From Fibrobacterota bacterium (GTDB lineage: Bacteria > Fibrobacterota > Fibrobacteria > UBA11236): a stretch of 64,000 nt of DNA. The number at the start of each line of letters is the position of its first letter. Position 1 is the stretch's first letter. Under the pieces are notes generated by a model. That model was not told the DNA's origin and searched no databases. It saw only the letters and a program-made list of their open reading frames with translations. The stretch spans positions 55,273-119,272 of the forward strand of contig JAEKLQ010000026.1 in assembly GCA_019509785.1 (NCBI GenBank). Reading direction: 5' to 3'. A program made the position numbers and the translations under genes. Below are positions 1 through 8,135 of the stretch, piece after piece.

Positions 1-686
1 GGCCGTGGATGGTGGCTCCCGTGGGGAAATCCGGCCCGCTCACGATGTCGCAAAGCCCCTCGACGGTAATGTCGGGATTCTTGATCATGGCCACGCAGGC
101 GTTGATGATTTCGCGCAGGTTATGGGGGGCCATATTGGTGGCCATGCCCACCGCGATGCCCGTGCTCCCGTTGACCAAGAGGTTGGGGAAAGCCGATGGC
201 AGGACGGAGGGCTCGGTCAAGGATGAATCGTAATTCGGGGTGAAGTTGACGGTATCCTTCTCCAGGTCCTGCAGCATCATTTCCGCGAAGCGTTTCATGC
301 GCGCCTCGGTATAACGCATGGCCGCGGGCGGATCCCCGTCGACGGAACCGAAATTGCCCTGGCCATCCACCAGGGGATAGCGCATCGAGAATTCCTGCGC
401 CATGCGCACGATGGACTCGTAGATGGCCGAGTCCCCATGCGGATGGTATTTGCCCATGACCTCGCCCACGATGGTGGCGGACTTCTTGTAAGGCCGCTCG
501 GGAGCGAGGCTCAGGTTCTCCATGCCGTACAGGATGCGCCGATGCACGGGCTTGAGGCCGTCGCGCACGTCCGGCAGCGCGCGCGCGACGATCACGGACA
601 TGGAATACTTGAGGTAGGAGACCTTCATCTCTTCCTCGATGAAGGTATTCACGATCCTGTCGTTGCCTGGGGCCTGTACGGTCATG
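1..686 (-). CDS. gyrA: DNA gyrase subunit A, N-terminal part (cut by window edge)
   Basis: This is the breakage-reunion subunit of the type II topoisomerase that introduces negative supercoils. About 228 codons are visible, reading from an ATG at 686 to the left edge without a stop. The translation carries the GyrA core motif [20 protein letters not shown], the quinolone-resistance region starting [17 protein letters not shown], then [12 protein letters not shown], and the active-site tyrosine in AMRYTEARM. The Ser of HPHGDSA and the Glu six residues further on sit at the usual quinolone-determining positions; Ser followed by Ala looks wild-type. The gene lies 27 nt downstream of surE on the same strand, probably in one transcript. 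ParC is an alternative, but the motif wording fits GyrA better. Confidence 0.95.
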
Positions 687-713
687 CCATCTCCTCAATC
701 GTGTCGAAGCGGA

Positions 714-1532
714 TCATAGGGCGTCCCAATCGGCTTTCAGCCCCGCTACGCGCAGGGCCTCGGCCTCATCGGATTGGCCGACTTGCAAAGGGGTGATCGA
801 TATGCGGCCCCGCGCGAGGGCCCAATCGTCGGTGCCCTCCCGGAATTCGGCGGCCGGCTTGTAGCCGACCAGGCGGAATTCGGTGAGCCCATGCTCGGAA
901 CGGGTGGCCTCGTAGCTGTCGCGGAACATCACCGTGCTCATGGTTGTGACCGATGCGCCTTGGATTTCGTGCGGCTCGCAAGGGGGGAAATTCACGTTCC
1001 AGAAGCAAGCCGGCTTGCCGCCGGCCAGCCGGTCGCCGCCGCTTTGGGCCCCGGCATGGCGCTTGGGCAGCATGGCCGGATGCCGAAGCAACCTGCGCAA
1101 CCAATCCACGGCATGCGCCAGGCGCCCGGGCTCGTCCTTCCAGACGGAAACGGCGATGCTGGGGATGCCCCACATGGCGGCTTCCCGGGCAGCGGCGACG
1201 GTACCGGAGTAAACCGCGCTCATGCCGGCGTTCTCGCCCAGGTTGATGCCGGAGAGGACCAAATCGATTTCCCCGGGCTGGAAAAGATGCGCCACCGCGA
1301 ACTTGATGCAGTCGCACGGGGTGCCCATGACCTCGTACTTGGGATAGGGGGAAGAGGCATCTGCGCGGAAGGCCAGGCGTTTCTCCAGACCGTGGGTGAA
1401 AGAGTGAGACATGCCGCTTTGATCCGTGGCAGGCGCCGTAACGCGTACCTCGTGCTCGCCATGGAGCGCGTCCGCCAGAAGGCTCAGGACGGGGCTGCGG
1501 ATGCCGTCGTCATTGGTGACAAGGATCTTCAT
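714..1532 (-). CDS. surE: 5'/3'-nucleotidase SurE
   Basis: SurE is a cytosolic metal-dependent phosphatase that hydrolyses nucleoside 5'- and 3'-monophosphates and is linked to stationary-phase survival. The 272-residue product opens with MKILVTNDDGI, whose adjacent Asp pair binds the metal. It continues with a DQSGMSHS segment and the family signature around LVLSGINLGENAG and YSGTVAAAREA, where the metal-binding Asn lies in the GINLG turn. The length is normal for the family. The gene is read towards gyrA with a 27-nt gap and is divergent from hisS, so promoters for both directions should lie in 1533-1766. Confidence 0.95.
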   Translation of the reverse strand: MKILVTNDDGIRSPVLSLLADALHGEHEVRVTAPATDQSGMSHSFTHGLEKRLAFRADASSPYPKYEVMGTPCDCIKFAVAHLFQPGEIDLVLSGINLGENAGMSAVYSGTVAAAREAAMWGIPSIAVSVWKDEPGRLAHAVDWLRRLLRHPAMLPKRHAGAQSGGDRLAGGKPACFWNVNFPPCEPHEIQGASVTTMSTVMFRDSYEATRSEHGLTEFRLVGYKPAAEFREGTDDWALARGRISITPLQVGQSDEAEALRVAGLKADWDAL

Positions 1533-1766
1533 TCCGTTGGCTGAAAGAGCAGTTTTCCGACCTTAAAACGGAACGGAAATTTTCGTCCTCACAGTGAAGG
1601 AAAGGTACCAAAAACCGGGGTTTCTTCCAAGGTTAAAACCGCATCCGGAAGCCTTTGGGGAAGGGCCGCGCCGGGCCCGGGAACCGTGGCCCGCAGGGCG
1701 TTTATAGCCGTGGCCGGAATAGTTACCTTGGGGGCTTTAACGTCCCATCGGAAAAGGTCCCAGCCC

Positions 1767-3080
1767 ATGAATTCCCCGTCCCAGCCGAAGGCCCCCGCCT
1801 CCGCATCGTTGCAGGCTCCCAAAGGCACGCGGGACTTCTATCCCGAGGACATGCGGCTGCAGAACCACCTTTTCGACGTGTGGCGGCGGGCCTGCCTCGA
1901 TTTCGGGTTCGAAGAATACGAAGGGCCCACCTTCGAGCATCTCGAACTGTTTACCGAGAAATCCGGCCAGGAAATCGTGACGCAGTTGTACAACTTCAAG
2001 GACAAGGCGGAACGCGAAATCGCGCTCCGGCCCGAGATGACGCCCACCCTGGCCAGGATGGTGAACCAGAAGGGCAATAGCCTGAAGCTGCCGCTGAAAT
2101 GGTTTTCCATGCCCAGGCTGTTCCGTTACGAGAAGGCCCAGCGCGGCCGCCTGCGCGAGTTTTTCCAGCTCAACATGGACGTCATCGGGTGCGAGACCGT
2201 AGCGGGCGAAGTGGAGTTGCTTTCCGCCATCATCGAGATGCTCAAGGCCTTCGGCCTGACCGCGGCGGATTTCTCGGTGCGGATTTCCAGCCGCCGCCTG
2301 CTCTCCGAATTCCTGGACGGCAAGGGCGTGCCGCCGGAGAAGAAAAATTCCGTATACGCGGCCTTGGACAAGCGCGCCAAGATCGGCCCGGAAGCCTTCC
2401 GCGAATTGCTCGGGAAAGAGGGCTTGAACGGCGCCGATATCGATGCCATCGAAGCGTTCTTCCAATGCAAATCCTTGCCGGAGTTGGCGCCTTTCCTTCC
2501 TCCCGGGCCCGTAACCACGGGCTTGCGGGAGCTGGAGCAGCTTTTCGCCTACCTGCAAGGCCTGGGCTACGGCGACTACGCGGAACTGGATCTTTCCGTG
2601 GTCCGCGGGCTGGCCTATTACACCGGCGTTGTCTTCGAAGTCTATGACAAGACCGTGGGCCTGCGCGCCTTGGCCGGCGGCGGCCGTTACGACAATCTCT
2701 TGGCCAGCCTGGGCGGGATCCCGCAGACCGGGGTCGGCTTCGGGATGGGGGACGTGGTGTTGGCCGAGCTCCTCAAGGAGAAGGGCCTTTTGCCTTCGGG
2801 ACGCGAGCCGCTCGACTATTACCTCGTGGACGTGGCGCCTCCCGATGATAAGCTTCCCAGGCCCGCCCTGCTTTCCCTGGCCCAGCGCCTGCGGTCCGAA
2901 GGCCGCCGCGTGGGCTATGCGCTCAACGGCGAGAAGATGAAGAAGCAGATGGCCCAGGCCAACGATCAGGGCGCGCGTAACGTCCTGTTCTTCGGCAGCG
3001 ACCGGGCTCCCGAAGGCAAATACGAAGTGAAGGACCTGGCGTCGGGCGAACAGAAGGTCTGCGCGTTCGAAGAGCTTTAA
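1767..3080 (+). CDS. hisS: Histidyl-tRNA synthetase
   Basis: Class II aminoacyl-tRNA synthetase that charges tRNA-His. The protein begins with a short Pro/Ala/Ser-rich tail, then the canonical APKGTRDFYPEDM. Motif 2 is FRYEKAQRGRLREFFQLNMD. The histidine-specific segments are LSVVRGLAYYTGVVFEVYD and ALAGGGRYDNL. Motif 3 is the GVGFGMGDVV stretch, and an anticodon-binding domain follows. I chose the ATG at 1767 (437 aa) because it leaves 20-odd residues before the first conserved block and has a purine-rich AAAAGG upstream. An in-frame GTG at 1686 would add 27 residues not typical of the family. The stop is followed directly by the heptad-repeat hairpin. Confidence 0.95.
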   Translation: MNSPSQPKAPASASLQAPKGTRDFYPEDMRLQNHLFDVWRRACLDFGFEEYEGPTFEHLELFTEKSGQEIVTQLYNFKDKAEREIALRPEMTPTLARMVNQKGNSLKLPLKWFSMPRLFRYEKAQRGRLREFFQLNMDVIGCETVAGEVELLSAIIEMLKAFGLTAADFSVRISSRRLLSEFLDGKGVPPEKKNSVYAALDKRAKIGPEAFRELLGKEGLNGADIDAIEAFFQCKSLPELAPFLPPGPVTTGLRELEQLFAYLQGLGYGDYAELDLSVVRGLAYYTGVVFEVYDKTVGLRALAGGGRYDNLLASLGGIPQTGVGFGMGDVVLAELLKEKGLLPSGREPLDYYLVDVAPPDDKLPRPALLSLAQRLRSEGRRVGYALNGEKMKKQMAQANDQGARNVLFFGSDRAPEGKYEVKDLASGEQKVCAFEEL

Positions 3081-3083
3081 GAA

Positions 3084-3187
3084 AAAGGGTAAAGGGTACA
3101 GGGTAAAGGGTTAAGCGTACGGGAAATGGAAGACATCGCTCCTCTTATCCCTTTACCCTGTACCCTTAACCCTTCACCCTTCACCCT
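3084..3187. repeat. Heptad-repeat inverted repeat (GGGTAAA-type)
   Basis: The left arm (3088-3115) consists of head-to-tail 7-mers of the form GGGTAAA, GGGTACA, GGGTAAA, GGGTTAA. The right arm (3144-3172) is its reverse complement, with 27 of 29 positions matching by eye, and it runs on into further CCCTTCA heptads to about 3187. The loop is about 28 nt. It sits between the hisS stop and the queF start, so it can act as a hisS 3' end or a queF leader structure. It lacks a following T-run. Its make-up suggests a dispersed palindromic repeat rather than a simple terminator, but only one copy is in this window. Confidence 0.75.
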
Positions 3188-3218
3188 CTCGATCCAAGAC
3201 TCCAGCCCGCAAGAATCA

Positions 3219-3617
3219 ATGAAAGACAATATGAGTTCAGAATACGAAGGCCGCCAATCCCACATCCCCGCCATGGACATGCCCGCCATCGAGGTCTGGG
3301 AATTCCAATATCCGGGCAGCGACACCACCCTGGAAGTCTCCATCCCCGAGTTCACCTGCATTTGCCCCAAGACCGGCTTGCCCGACTTCGCCACCTTGGT
3401 CGTAACCTATGTTCCCGGGAAGCTGTGCTTAGAGCTGAAGAGCTTCAAGGAATACATCCTGAACTATCGCGATCTCGGGATTTTCCACGAGCATGTCGTG
3501 AACCGCATGCTGGCGGACTGCGTGAAAGCCTGCGCGCCCAAGCGGATGGAAGTGAAAGGCGTTTTCAATGCGCGGGGCGGGATCCAGACGACGGCGGTGG
3601 CGCGCTTCGGGTTTTGA
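3219..3617 (+). CDS. queF: NADPH-dependent preQ0 reductase QueF
   Basis: Reduces 7-cyano-7-deazaguanine (preQ0) to preQ1 in queuosine synthesis. The approximately 132-residue product is the short, single-domain (type I) form. The catalytic Cys lies in CICPKTGLPDFATL, the cofactor-binding signature is ELKSFKEYILNYRD, followed by IFHEHVVNRM and the conserved VKGVFNARGGI. Met codons at 3219 and 3231 are both possible starts. A longer frame from 3126 reads through the repeat hairpin and is unlikely to be translated. The gene stands alone; no other queuosine gene and no preQ1 aptamer are recognisable nearby. Confidence 0.92.
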   Translation: MKDNMSSEYEGRQSHIPAMDMPAIEVWEFQYPGSDTTLEVSIPEFTCICPKTGLPDFATLVVTYVPGKLCLELKSFKEYILNYRDLGIFHEHVVNRMLADCVKACAPKRMEVKGVFNARGGIQTTAVARFGF

Positions 3618-3657
3618 GGCCGTTCCAACCGAAAAACGCGGAACTCCCGCGCGGGCA

Positions 3658-3701
3658 TTGACAAAGTCGATCCGATTCCTTACCATATTGTAAGGAATCG
3701 G
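3658..3701 (+). promoter_or_regulatory. vapBC promoter with overlapping operator palindrome
   Basis: TTGACA at 3658-3663 is followed after 17 nt by TACCAT at 3681-3686, a good sigma-70-type pair. A perfect 12-bp inverted repeat, CCGATTCCTTAC (3672-3683) and GTAAGGAATCGG (3690-3701) with a 6-nt spacer, covers the -10 element. A GGAGG ribosome-binding site and the antitoxin ATG follow. The geometry is what is expected if the VapB-VapC complex binds the palindrome and blocks RNA polymerase. Binding is inferred from related type II systems. Confidence 0.8.
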
Positions 3702-3710
3702 GGAGGCTCC

Positions 3711-3956
3711 ATGCCGTTTTCCACTCTGACATCCAAAGGCCAAATAACCATTCCGAACTCGATCCGGAAGCGTTTCCACCTGCGCGCGGGGAACCGGCTG
3801 GAGTTCCGCGTGACGAAGGAAGGGGAAATCAGGCTTTCGCCGGTATCGTTGACGGTGGATGATGTTTTCGGGATACTCAAGCGGCCCGGCAAGAAGGCTC
3901 ATTCCGTGGAAGCGATGAATCAGGCCTTATCGGATAAGTTCCGGGCCGGGAAATGA
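3711..3956 (+). CDS. vapB: AbrB/SpoVT-type antitoxin (VapB)
   Basis: Antitoxin of a type II toxin-antitoxin pair. The 81-residue protein has an N-terminal AbrB/MazE swapped-hairpin DNA-binding domain (residues 3-45, including TSKGQITIPNSIRKRF and LEFRV). A C-terminal tail rich in Lys, Glu and Ala should wrap the toxin. GGAGG lies just upstream of the ATG. Its stop overlaps the toxin start by 4 nt (ATGA), giving translational coupling. It probably binds the palindrome at 3672-3701 to repress its own operon. Confidence 0.9.
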   Translation: MPFSTLTSKGQITIPNSIRKRFHLRAGNRLEFRVTKEGEIRLSPVSLTVDDVFGILKRPGKKAHSVEAMNQALSDKFRAGK

Positions 3957-4354
3957 AAGCGCTGGACACGAATGTTCTGGTCCGATTTTTAACAGGGGAT
4001 GATGTCGCTCAGGCGGGGAAGGTGGTTGCGACGTTACGCGCCGCCGAAAACAGGCAAGAGCGGTTTCACGTAAGCATTCTAGTCCTGCTTGAGTTGATAT
4101 GGGTCCTGGAATCCCTGTATAAATATCGGCGCGAAGAGGTCTTGTCCGCGGTGGAAAAAATGCTGGCCTTGCCGGTACTTGCCATGGAAAACCCCGACAT
4201 AATCGAATCCTTCCTAAGCGCCTCGTCGGTAACGAAAGCGGACCTCTCCGACATCCTTATCGGCGTGGCTGGCAGGGCCAAGGGTTGCGAGACCACCTTG
4301 ACCTTTGATAAAAAAGCAGCCAAGGAAACCGGACTCTTCCGGATTCTCGCCTAA
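3953..4354 (+). CDS. vapC: PIN-domain ribonuclease toxin (VapC)
   Basis: Toxin of the VapBC pair, a Mg-dependent endoribonuclease when free of VapB. At 133 residues it is full length. The four acidic residues of the PIN active site are visible: Asp in LDTNVLVRF, Glu in LLELIWVLE, Asp in KADLSDILI and Asp in LTFDKKAAK. No residue seems lost, so the toxin is probably active. RNA specificity cannot be read from the sequence. The pair sits between queF and serC with a promoter of its own, as a small self-contained insertion. Confidence 0.92.
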   Translation: MKALDTNVLVRFLTGDDVAQAGKVVATLRAAENRQERFHVSILVLLELIWVLESLYKYRREEVLSAVEKMLALPVLAMENPDIIESFLSASSVTKADLSDILIGVAGRAKGCETTLTFDKKAAKETGLFRILA

Positions 4355-4472
4355 GTCCCCCATCTTATCGTATTGTGGGCTACCATAGGCCGCTTGTGGC
4401 TTGTCATGATGGATCTTCCTGGGAAGCCCGGGATTTCTTACCTTTGAAGTTCCGATAAGAAGGGAAATTCTC

Positions 4473-5546
4473 ATGCCGAAGATCCATAATTTCAGCCCCG
4501 GACCCTCGATTCTCCCGCGCCAGGCCATGGAAGCGGGCTCCCGCGCCTGCCTCGACTTCAACGGCACCGGCCTCTCCCTTTTGGAGATGTCGCATCGCGG
4601 TAAGGACTTCATCGCGGTGATGGATCAGGCCGTGGCCTTGGTCAAGGAACTGCTAGGCGTTCCCGCGGGCTATTCGGTGCTCTTCCTGCAAGGCGGGGCC
4701 AGCATGCAATTCGCCATGATTCCCTACAACCTGCTGGACGAGGGCGAGACCGCGGCCTACGTGGACACCGGCACTTGGGCCAACAAGGCCTTGAAGGAAG
4801 CCAAGCTGTTCGGCAACGTGAAGGTGGTGGCCTCTTCGAAAGAACAGAACTACAACTTCATTCCCAAGGGCTACGCCATCCCGGCGGACGCGAAATATTT
4901 CCACGTCACCTCGAACAACACCATCTTCGGGACGCAGATGCAGCACTTCCCGGAATCGCCGGTTCCGATGGTGGCGGACATGTCGAGCGACATCTTCAGC
5001 CGCCCGGTGGACGTCTCCAAGTTCGGCCTCATCTACGCCGGGGCGCAGAAGAACATGGGCATCGCGGGCACGACCCTGGTCATCCTGCGCAATGATCTGC
5101 TCGGCAAGGTGAAACGTAAGATCCCTTCCATGCTGGACTATAAGCTGCACATCGAGAATGAGTCGATGTACAACACCCCGCCGGTGTTCGCCGTTTACGT
5201 GGCGATGGAAACCCTGAAATGGGTGAAGCAGATGGGCGGAGTGGCCGCCATGCAGAAGCGCGACGAAGAGAAGGCGCAAAGGTTGTACGCCGAGATCGAC
5301 GCCAACCCGCTCTTCAAGGGCACCTGCGCGGTGGAGGATCGTTCCCGCATGAACGTTACCTTCGTGATGCAGAAGCCCGAGCTGGAAGACGCTTTCAACA
5401 AGGCGGCCGAGGCCGCCAACCTCTCCGGCCTGAAGGGACATCGCTCGGTGGGCGGTTTCCGCGCGTCCATCTATAACGCCCTGGAGCTCGAGAGCATCGA
5501 CGCGCTGGTGGCGGTGATGCGCGACTTCGCCCGCAAGCATGGTTAA
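4473..5546 (+). CDS. serC: Phosphoserine aminotransferase
   Basis: PLP enzyme converting 3-phosphohydroxypyruvate and glutamate to phosphoserine, in serine synthesis (and possibly pyridoxine synthesis). The 357-residue protein shows [10 protein letters not shown] near the start, the [15 protein letters not shown] and DTGTWANKA phosphate-pocket segments, [12 protein letters not shown], and the Schiff-base lysine in YAGAQKNMG. It ends with the typical [25 protein letters not shown] ribosome-binding region precedes the ATG. The 3' end overlaps the next gene by 8 nt, suggesting one transcript. Confidence 0.96.
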   Translation: MPKIHNFSPGPSILPRQAMEAGSRACLDFNGTGLSLLEMSHRGKDFIAVMDQAVALVKELLGVPAGYSVLFLQGGASMQFAMIPYNLLDEGETAAYVDTGTWANKALKEAKLFGNVKVVASSKEQNYNFIPKGYAIPADAKYFHVTSNNTIFGTQMQHFPESPVPMVADMSSDIFSRPVDVSKFGLIYAGAQKNMGIAGTTLVILRNDLLGKVKRKIPSMLDYKLHIENESMYNTPPVFAVYVAMETLKWVKQMGGVAAMQKRDEEKAQRLYAEIDANPLFKGTCAVEDRSRMNVTFVMQKPELEDAFNKAAEAANLSGLKGHRSVGGFRASIYNALELESIDALVAVMRDFARKHG

Positions 5547-7179
5547 TGTGGCGGCGGCCTTCGCCGCCACCCTGTCCCTCTCCCTCTCATTGTCCTACGG
5601 GATCCCGGCGGCCGCCGGGGATCCCGCTCGTCTTGCGCCTGATTCTGCGCTTACGGACACCCTGAACCGCTGGCCCTCGTCGGCTTCGCCTGCTACGGCA
5701 TTGCCTCCGGCGGCTTCGCCTTCGGCGACTCCGGCTCCCTCCGCGGCTTCCGCTCCTTCCGCTCATCCCGCCCCCGACACCACCCGTAACATCCACGATA
5801 CCCATGCCGAGCAAGAGCGGTTCCTGAATACGGTCACCGGGTCCCACCAGAAGGCCGATCCGCCGGAGTGGCGGGCCCGCCCGCCTTATCCCGGCGCTCC
5901 CTTGCTGCTCAGCCTGCCGGTGGCCGACTTCCCCTATACCTTGCGGGGAGGTTTCGATTCCCCCAGCATGCGGCAAAGCCTGATGGCGTCGGCGGCTTTC
6001 ACGCAGTGGGCCGATCAATCCCTGGTCTGGCTCTGGTCGGGAGCGGAATCCGGTTTCCTCCGCAATCTCCTCACCTATACCTCCCTGGGCTTATTCGCCT
6101 GGGTTTCCGATTACCTCCCCTTGGGGGACGCCTGGTTGCATGAGGAATGGCACCGGGCCGTATTCACCCGGCGCGGGATCAAAAGCTATAACGGCATCTA
6201 TGATTTCGATCTGGGATCGAGCGCCATTCCCGTGGAACACGTCGAGGATCGGGATTTGGCCGCCCTCAAGGACCAGCATCCGGCCGAGTTCACGCGGTTG
6301 ATGGAAGCCGGGGGCGAGGGGGAGACCGAGGCTGCGCGCGAAATGCGCCGCCGGAATTTTTTCCTGGGGCGGCAGTCCTATTCCGACCGCATCGGTTGGT
6401 GGGTGACCGGGCTGAATTCCTCTTTCTACATCTGGACCAGTTCCATCGATGTTTTCGACAAGGATCTGCAAGATGAAAACGCGCGCGAAACGGATCCGCG
6501 CCAACGCGATTTCACCGGGCTCGATTACCGCGCCTGGGTTTACGATCTGCGCCATCCGGACGTGCCCTATGCGGCCGGGCCGCGCGGCCGCTTGCATCCT
6601 TCCGGAACCGGTTTCGATCGCTATCTCTTGAACGGCGACCTGACCGGGGATGAAAGGGATTTCCTTAAGTTGCAGGCCGGCCTATCCCTATTGAATTTGA
6701 TCTCAGGGCAGAACCTGGGCTGGGACTGGCTGCCGGGGGCCAATCCGTGGGGCGGCCAGGGATACTTGTGGAACTTCGGCCTCACCCATCACCTCACGCC
6801 TTTCGGTTACGCCGTGGGCGGGGAATTCCTGGCGCGTCAAGGAAAGGCGGATTGGATCTTCACCGCGCAGGGCATGGCGAACGCCACCTTGGTGCTGCCC
6901 TGCCTGGGCGCGGAACTGTTCCGTTATCCCCTCGCTTTAGGGCGCGAACCGGTATTCCTTTCCTTGTCCCTGTCCGCCTGGTTGCAGCCCGAAGCGCAAC
7001 GCTTCCGGTCCCGGTCCGCCGAGCCCGGCGGCTATGGCTCGTTGGGCGCGGCCTTTCCCTTAGGCCAGAGCCTGGAGATTTTCGCCGAAGGCGACGCCAA
7101 GACCGATGGATGGGAGCCGGGAGTGGTTTACCTGGATGCGGCGGCCGAAGGCCGCTTCGGGATCCAGATGCGGTTGTGA
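5539..7179 (+). CDS. Unknown exported protein with HEXXH motif
   Basis: I do not recognise this 546-residue protein. It starts with a signal peptide (hydrophobic Ala/Leu/Ser stretch to about residue 26), followed by a Pro/Ala/Ser-rich linker to about residue 75. The body is rich in aromatic and Gly residues, and the last 150 residues alternate as in outer-membrane beta strands, ending GRFGIQMRL. His201-Glu-Glu-Trp-His205 matches the HEXXH zinc-protease signature and follows a hydrophobic segment ending in YLPLGDAWL. No third zinc ligand can be assigned with confidence. The start overlaps serC by 8 nt. It may be an outer-membrane protein with a periplasmic metal-binding part; enzyme activity is not established. 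Confidence 0.6.
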   Translation: MVNVAAAFAATLSLSLSLSYGIPAAAGDPARLAPDSALTDTLNRWPSSASPATALPPAASPSATPAPSAASAPSAHPAPDTTRNIHDTHAEQERFLNTVTGSHQKADPPEWRARPPYPGAPLLLSLPVADFPYTLRGGFDSPSMRQSLMASAAFTQWADQSLVWLWSGAESGFLRNLLTYTSLGLFAWVSDYLPLGDAWLHEEWHRAVFTRRGIKSYNGIYDFDLGSSAIPVEHVEDRDLAALKDQHPAEFTRLMEAGGEGETEAAREMRRRNFFLGRQSYSDRIGWWVTGLNSSFYIWTSSIDVFDKDLQDENARETDPRQRDFTGLDYRAWVYDLRHPDVPYAAGPRGRLHPSGTGFDRYLLNGDLTGDERDFLKLQAGLSLLNLISGQNLGWDWLPGANPWGGQGYLWNFGLTHHLTPFGYAVGGEFLARQGKADWIFTAQGMANATLVLPCLGAELFRYPLALGREPVFLSLSLSAWLQPEAQRFRSRSAEPGGYGSLGAAFPLGQSLEIFAEGDAKTDGWEPGVVYLDAAAEGRFGIQMRL

Positions 7180-7185
7180 GCGTGC

Positions 7186-7206
7186 GTCGGGCATTCATCG
7201 CCCGAC
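7186..7206. terminator. Hairpin between convergent genes
   Basis: GTCGGGC and GCCCGAC form a perfect 7-bp stem around a 7-nt loop, between the converging exported-protein gene and panC. There is no T-run on either side, so any termination function may need Rho. Confidence 0.35.
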
Positions 7207-7237
7207 CGTTCAGCCGCGAACCCCCGTCCTCGATCCT

Positions 7238-8077
7238 TCATCCCAAAAGCACGTTGTCGATCAAGCGCGTTTTCCCATAGAACGCGGCGACGGCCAAGGC
7301 CGCGGGAACGTCAATCCGTTCGATAGGCTCCAAGCGGGCCCGGGACACGGCTTCCAGATAATCGATGCGCGTAGGCGCCGAAGCTTCGATCTCGGCGCGC
7401 AACATGGCTTTCAGATTCGCGGCGGAACGTTCCCCGGCTTCCCAGGCCGCTTGGGCCCGGAATAGCCCGCGCGATAAGGCGGTCGCGCGTTCCTTTTCAT
7501 CTTCCGTCAGATAGGCGTTGCGCGAGCTGAGGGCCAATCCGGATGCGGCGCGCACGGTGGGGACGATCACCATTTCCAGATCCACCGAGAGATCCCGTAC
7601 CATCTTCGCGAGGATCAGGGCTTGCTGCAAATCCTTTTGGCCGAAATAGGCGCGCCCGGGCCGCACGATATGGAAGAGCTTGAGGACGACGGTGCAGACG
7701 CCGCGGAAATGGCCGGGCCGCGCGGCGCCGTCGAGGAAACGGTCCAATCCGGGGACCTCGCAGTAGGCGGAGAAATCGGGCGGGTAGAACTCCGCGGCCT
7801 CGGGGGCGAAAAGCGCGGAGACTCCGGCCTCGCGGCAAAGCCGCGCGTCGGCCTCGAAGGGCCGGGGGTAGCGGGCCAGGTCCTCGTGGGGGCCGAACTG
7901 GAGCGGATTGACGAAGATGGAGACGACGGTCTCGGGTTGGGCGGCGCGCGAGGCTTCCACCAGTTTCATGTGCCCGGCATGCAGGGCGCCCATGGTGGGT
8001 ACGAATCCGGGCCGACGGCCGGCAGGCAGCGCATCGCGCCAGCGGCGGAAGTCTTCTATGTTCGCGAGGATTTCCAT
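7238..8077 (-). CDS. panC: Pantothenate synthetase
   Basis: Joins pantoate and beta-alanine with ATP to make pantothenate, the coenzyme A precursor. The 279-residue product has the HIGH-like nucleotide motif in PTMGALHAGHMKLV, the pantoate-pocket segment VSIFVNPLQFGP, YFGQKDLQQ, and a KMSKS-equivalent SGLALSSRNAYL. The length is normal. It lies 58 nt downstream of folK-dNK on the same strand, pairing two cofactor-pathway genes. Confidence 0.95.
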   Translation of the reverse strand: MEILANIEDFRRWRDALPAGRRPGFVPTMGALHAGHMKLVEASRAAQPETVVSIFVNPLQFGPHEDLARYPRPFEADARLCREAGVSALFAPEAAEFYPPDFSAYCEVPGLDRFLDGAARPGHFRGVCTVVLKLFHIVRPGRAYFGQKDLQQALILAKMVRDLSVDLEMVIVPTVRAASGLALSSRNAYLTEDEKERATALSRGLFRAQAAWEAGERSAANLKAMLRAEIEASAPTRIDYLEAVSRARLEPIERIDVPAALAVAAFYGKTRLIDNVLLG

Positions 8078-8135
8078 AAGGGTCCTGAACGGAATGCGGG
8101 TACGGCTACTGGCCCTGGCCGGGGAAAGCGGTGGC

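Noticed and set aside
120..698. 192-codon minus-strand frame at the left edge
   Set aside because: It is an out-of-frame shadow of gyrA; the real reading frame runs off the window edge.
1686..1766. GTG start giving a 27-residue N-terminal extension of hisS
   Set aside because: The extension is unlike the family and the ATG at 1767 has a purine-rich site upstream.
3126..3218. Longer queF frame reading through the heptad repeat
   Set aside because: The extra residues come from the repeat hairpin and are not in the family; ATG 3219 or 3231 fits better.
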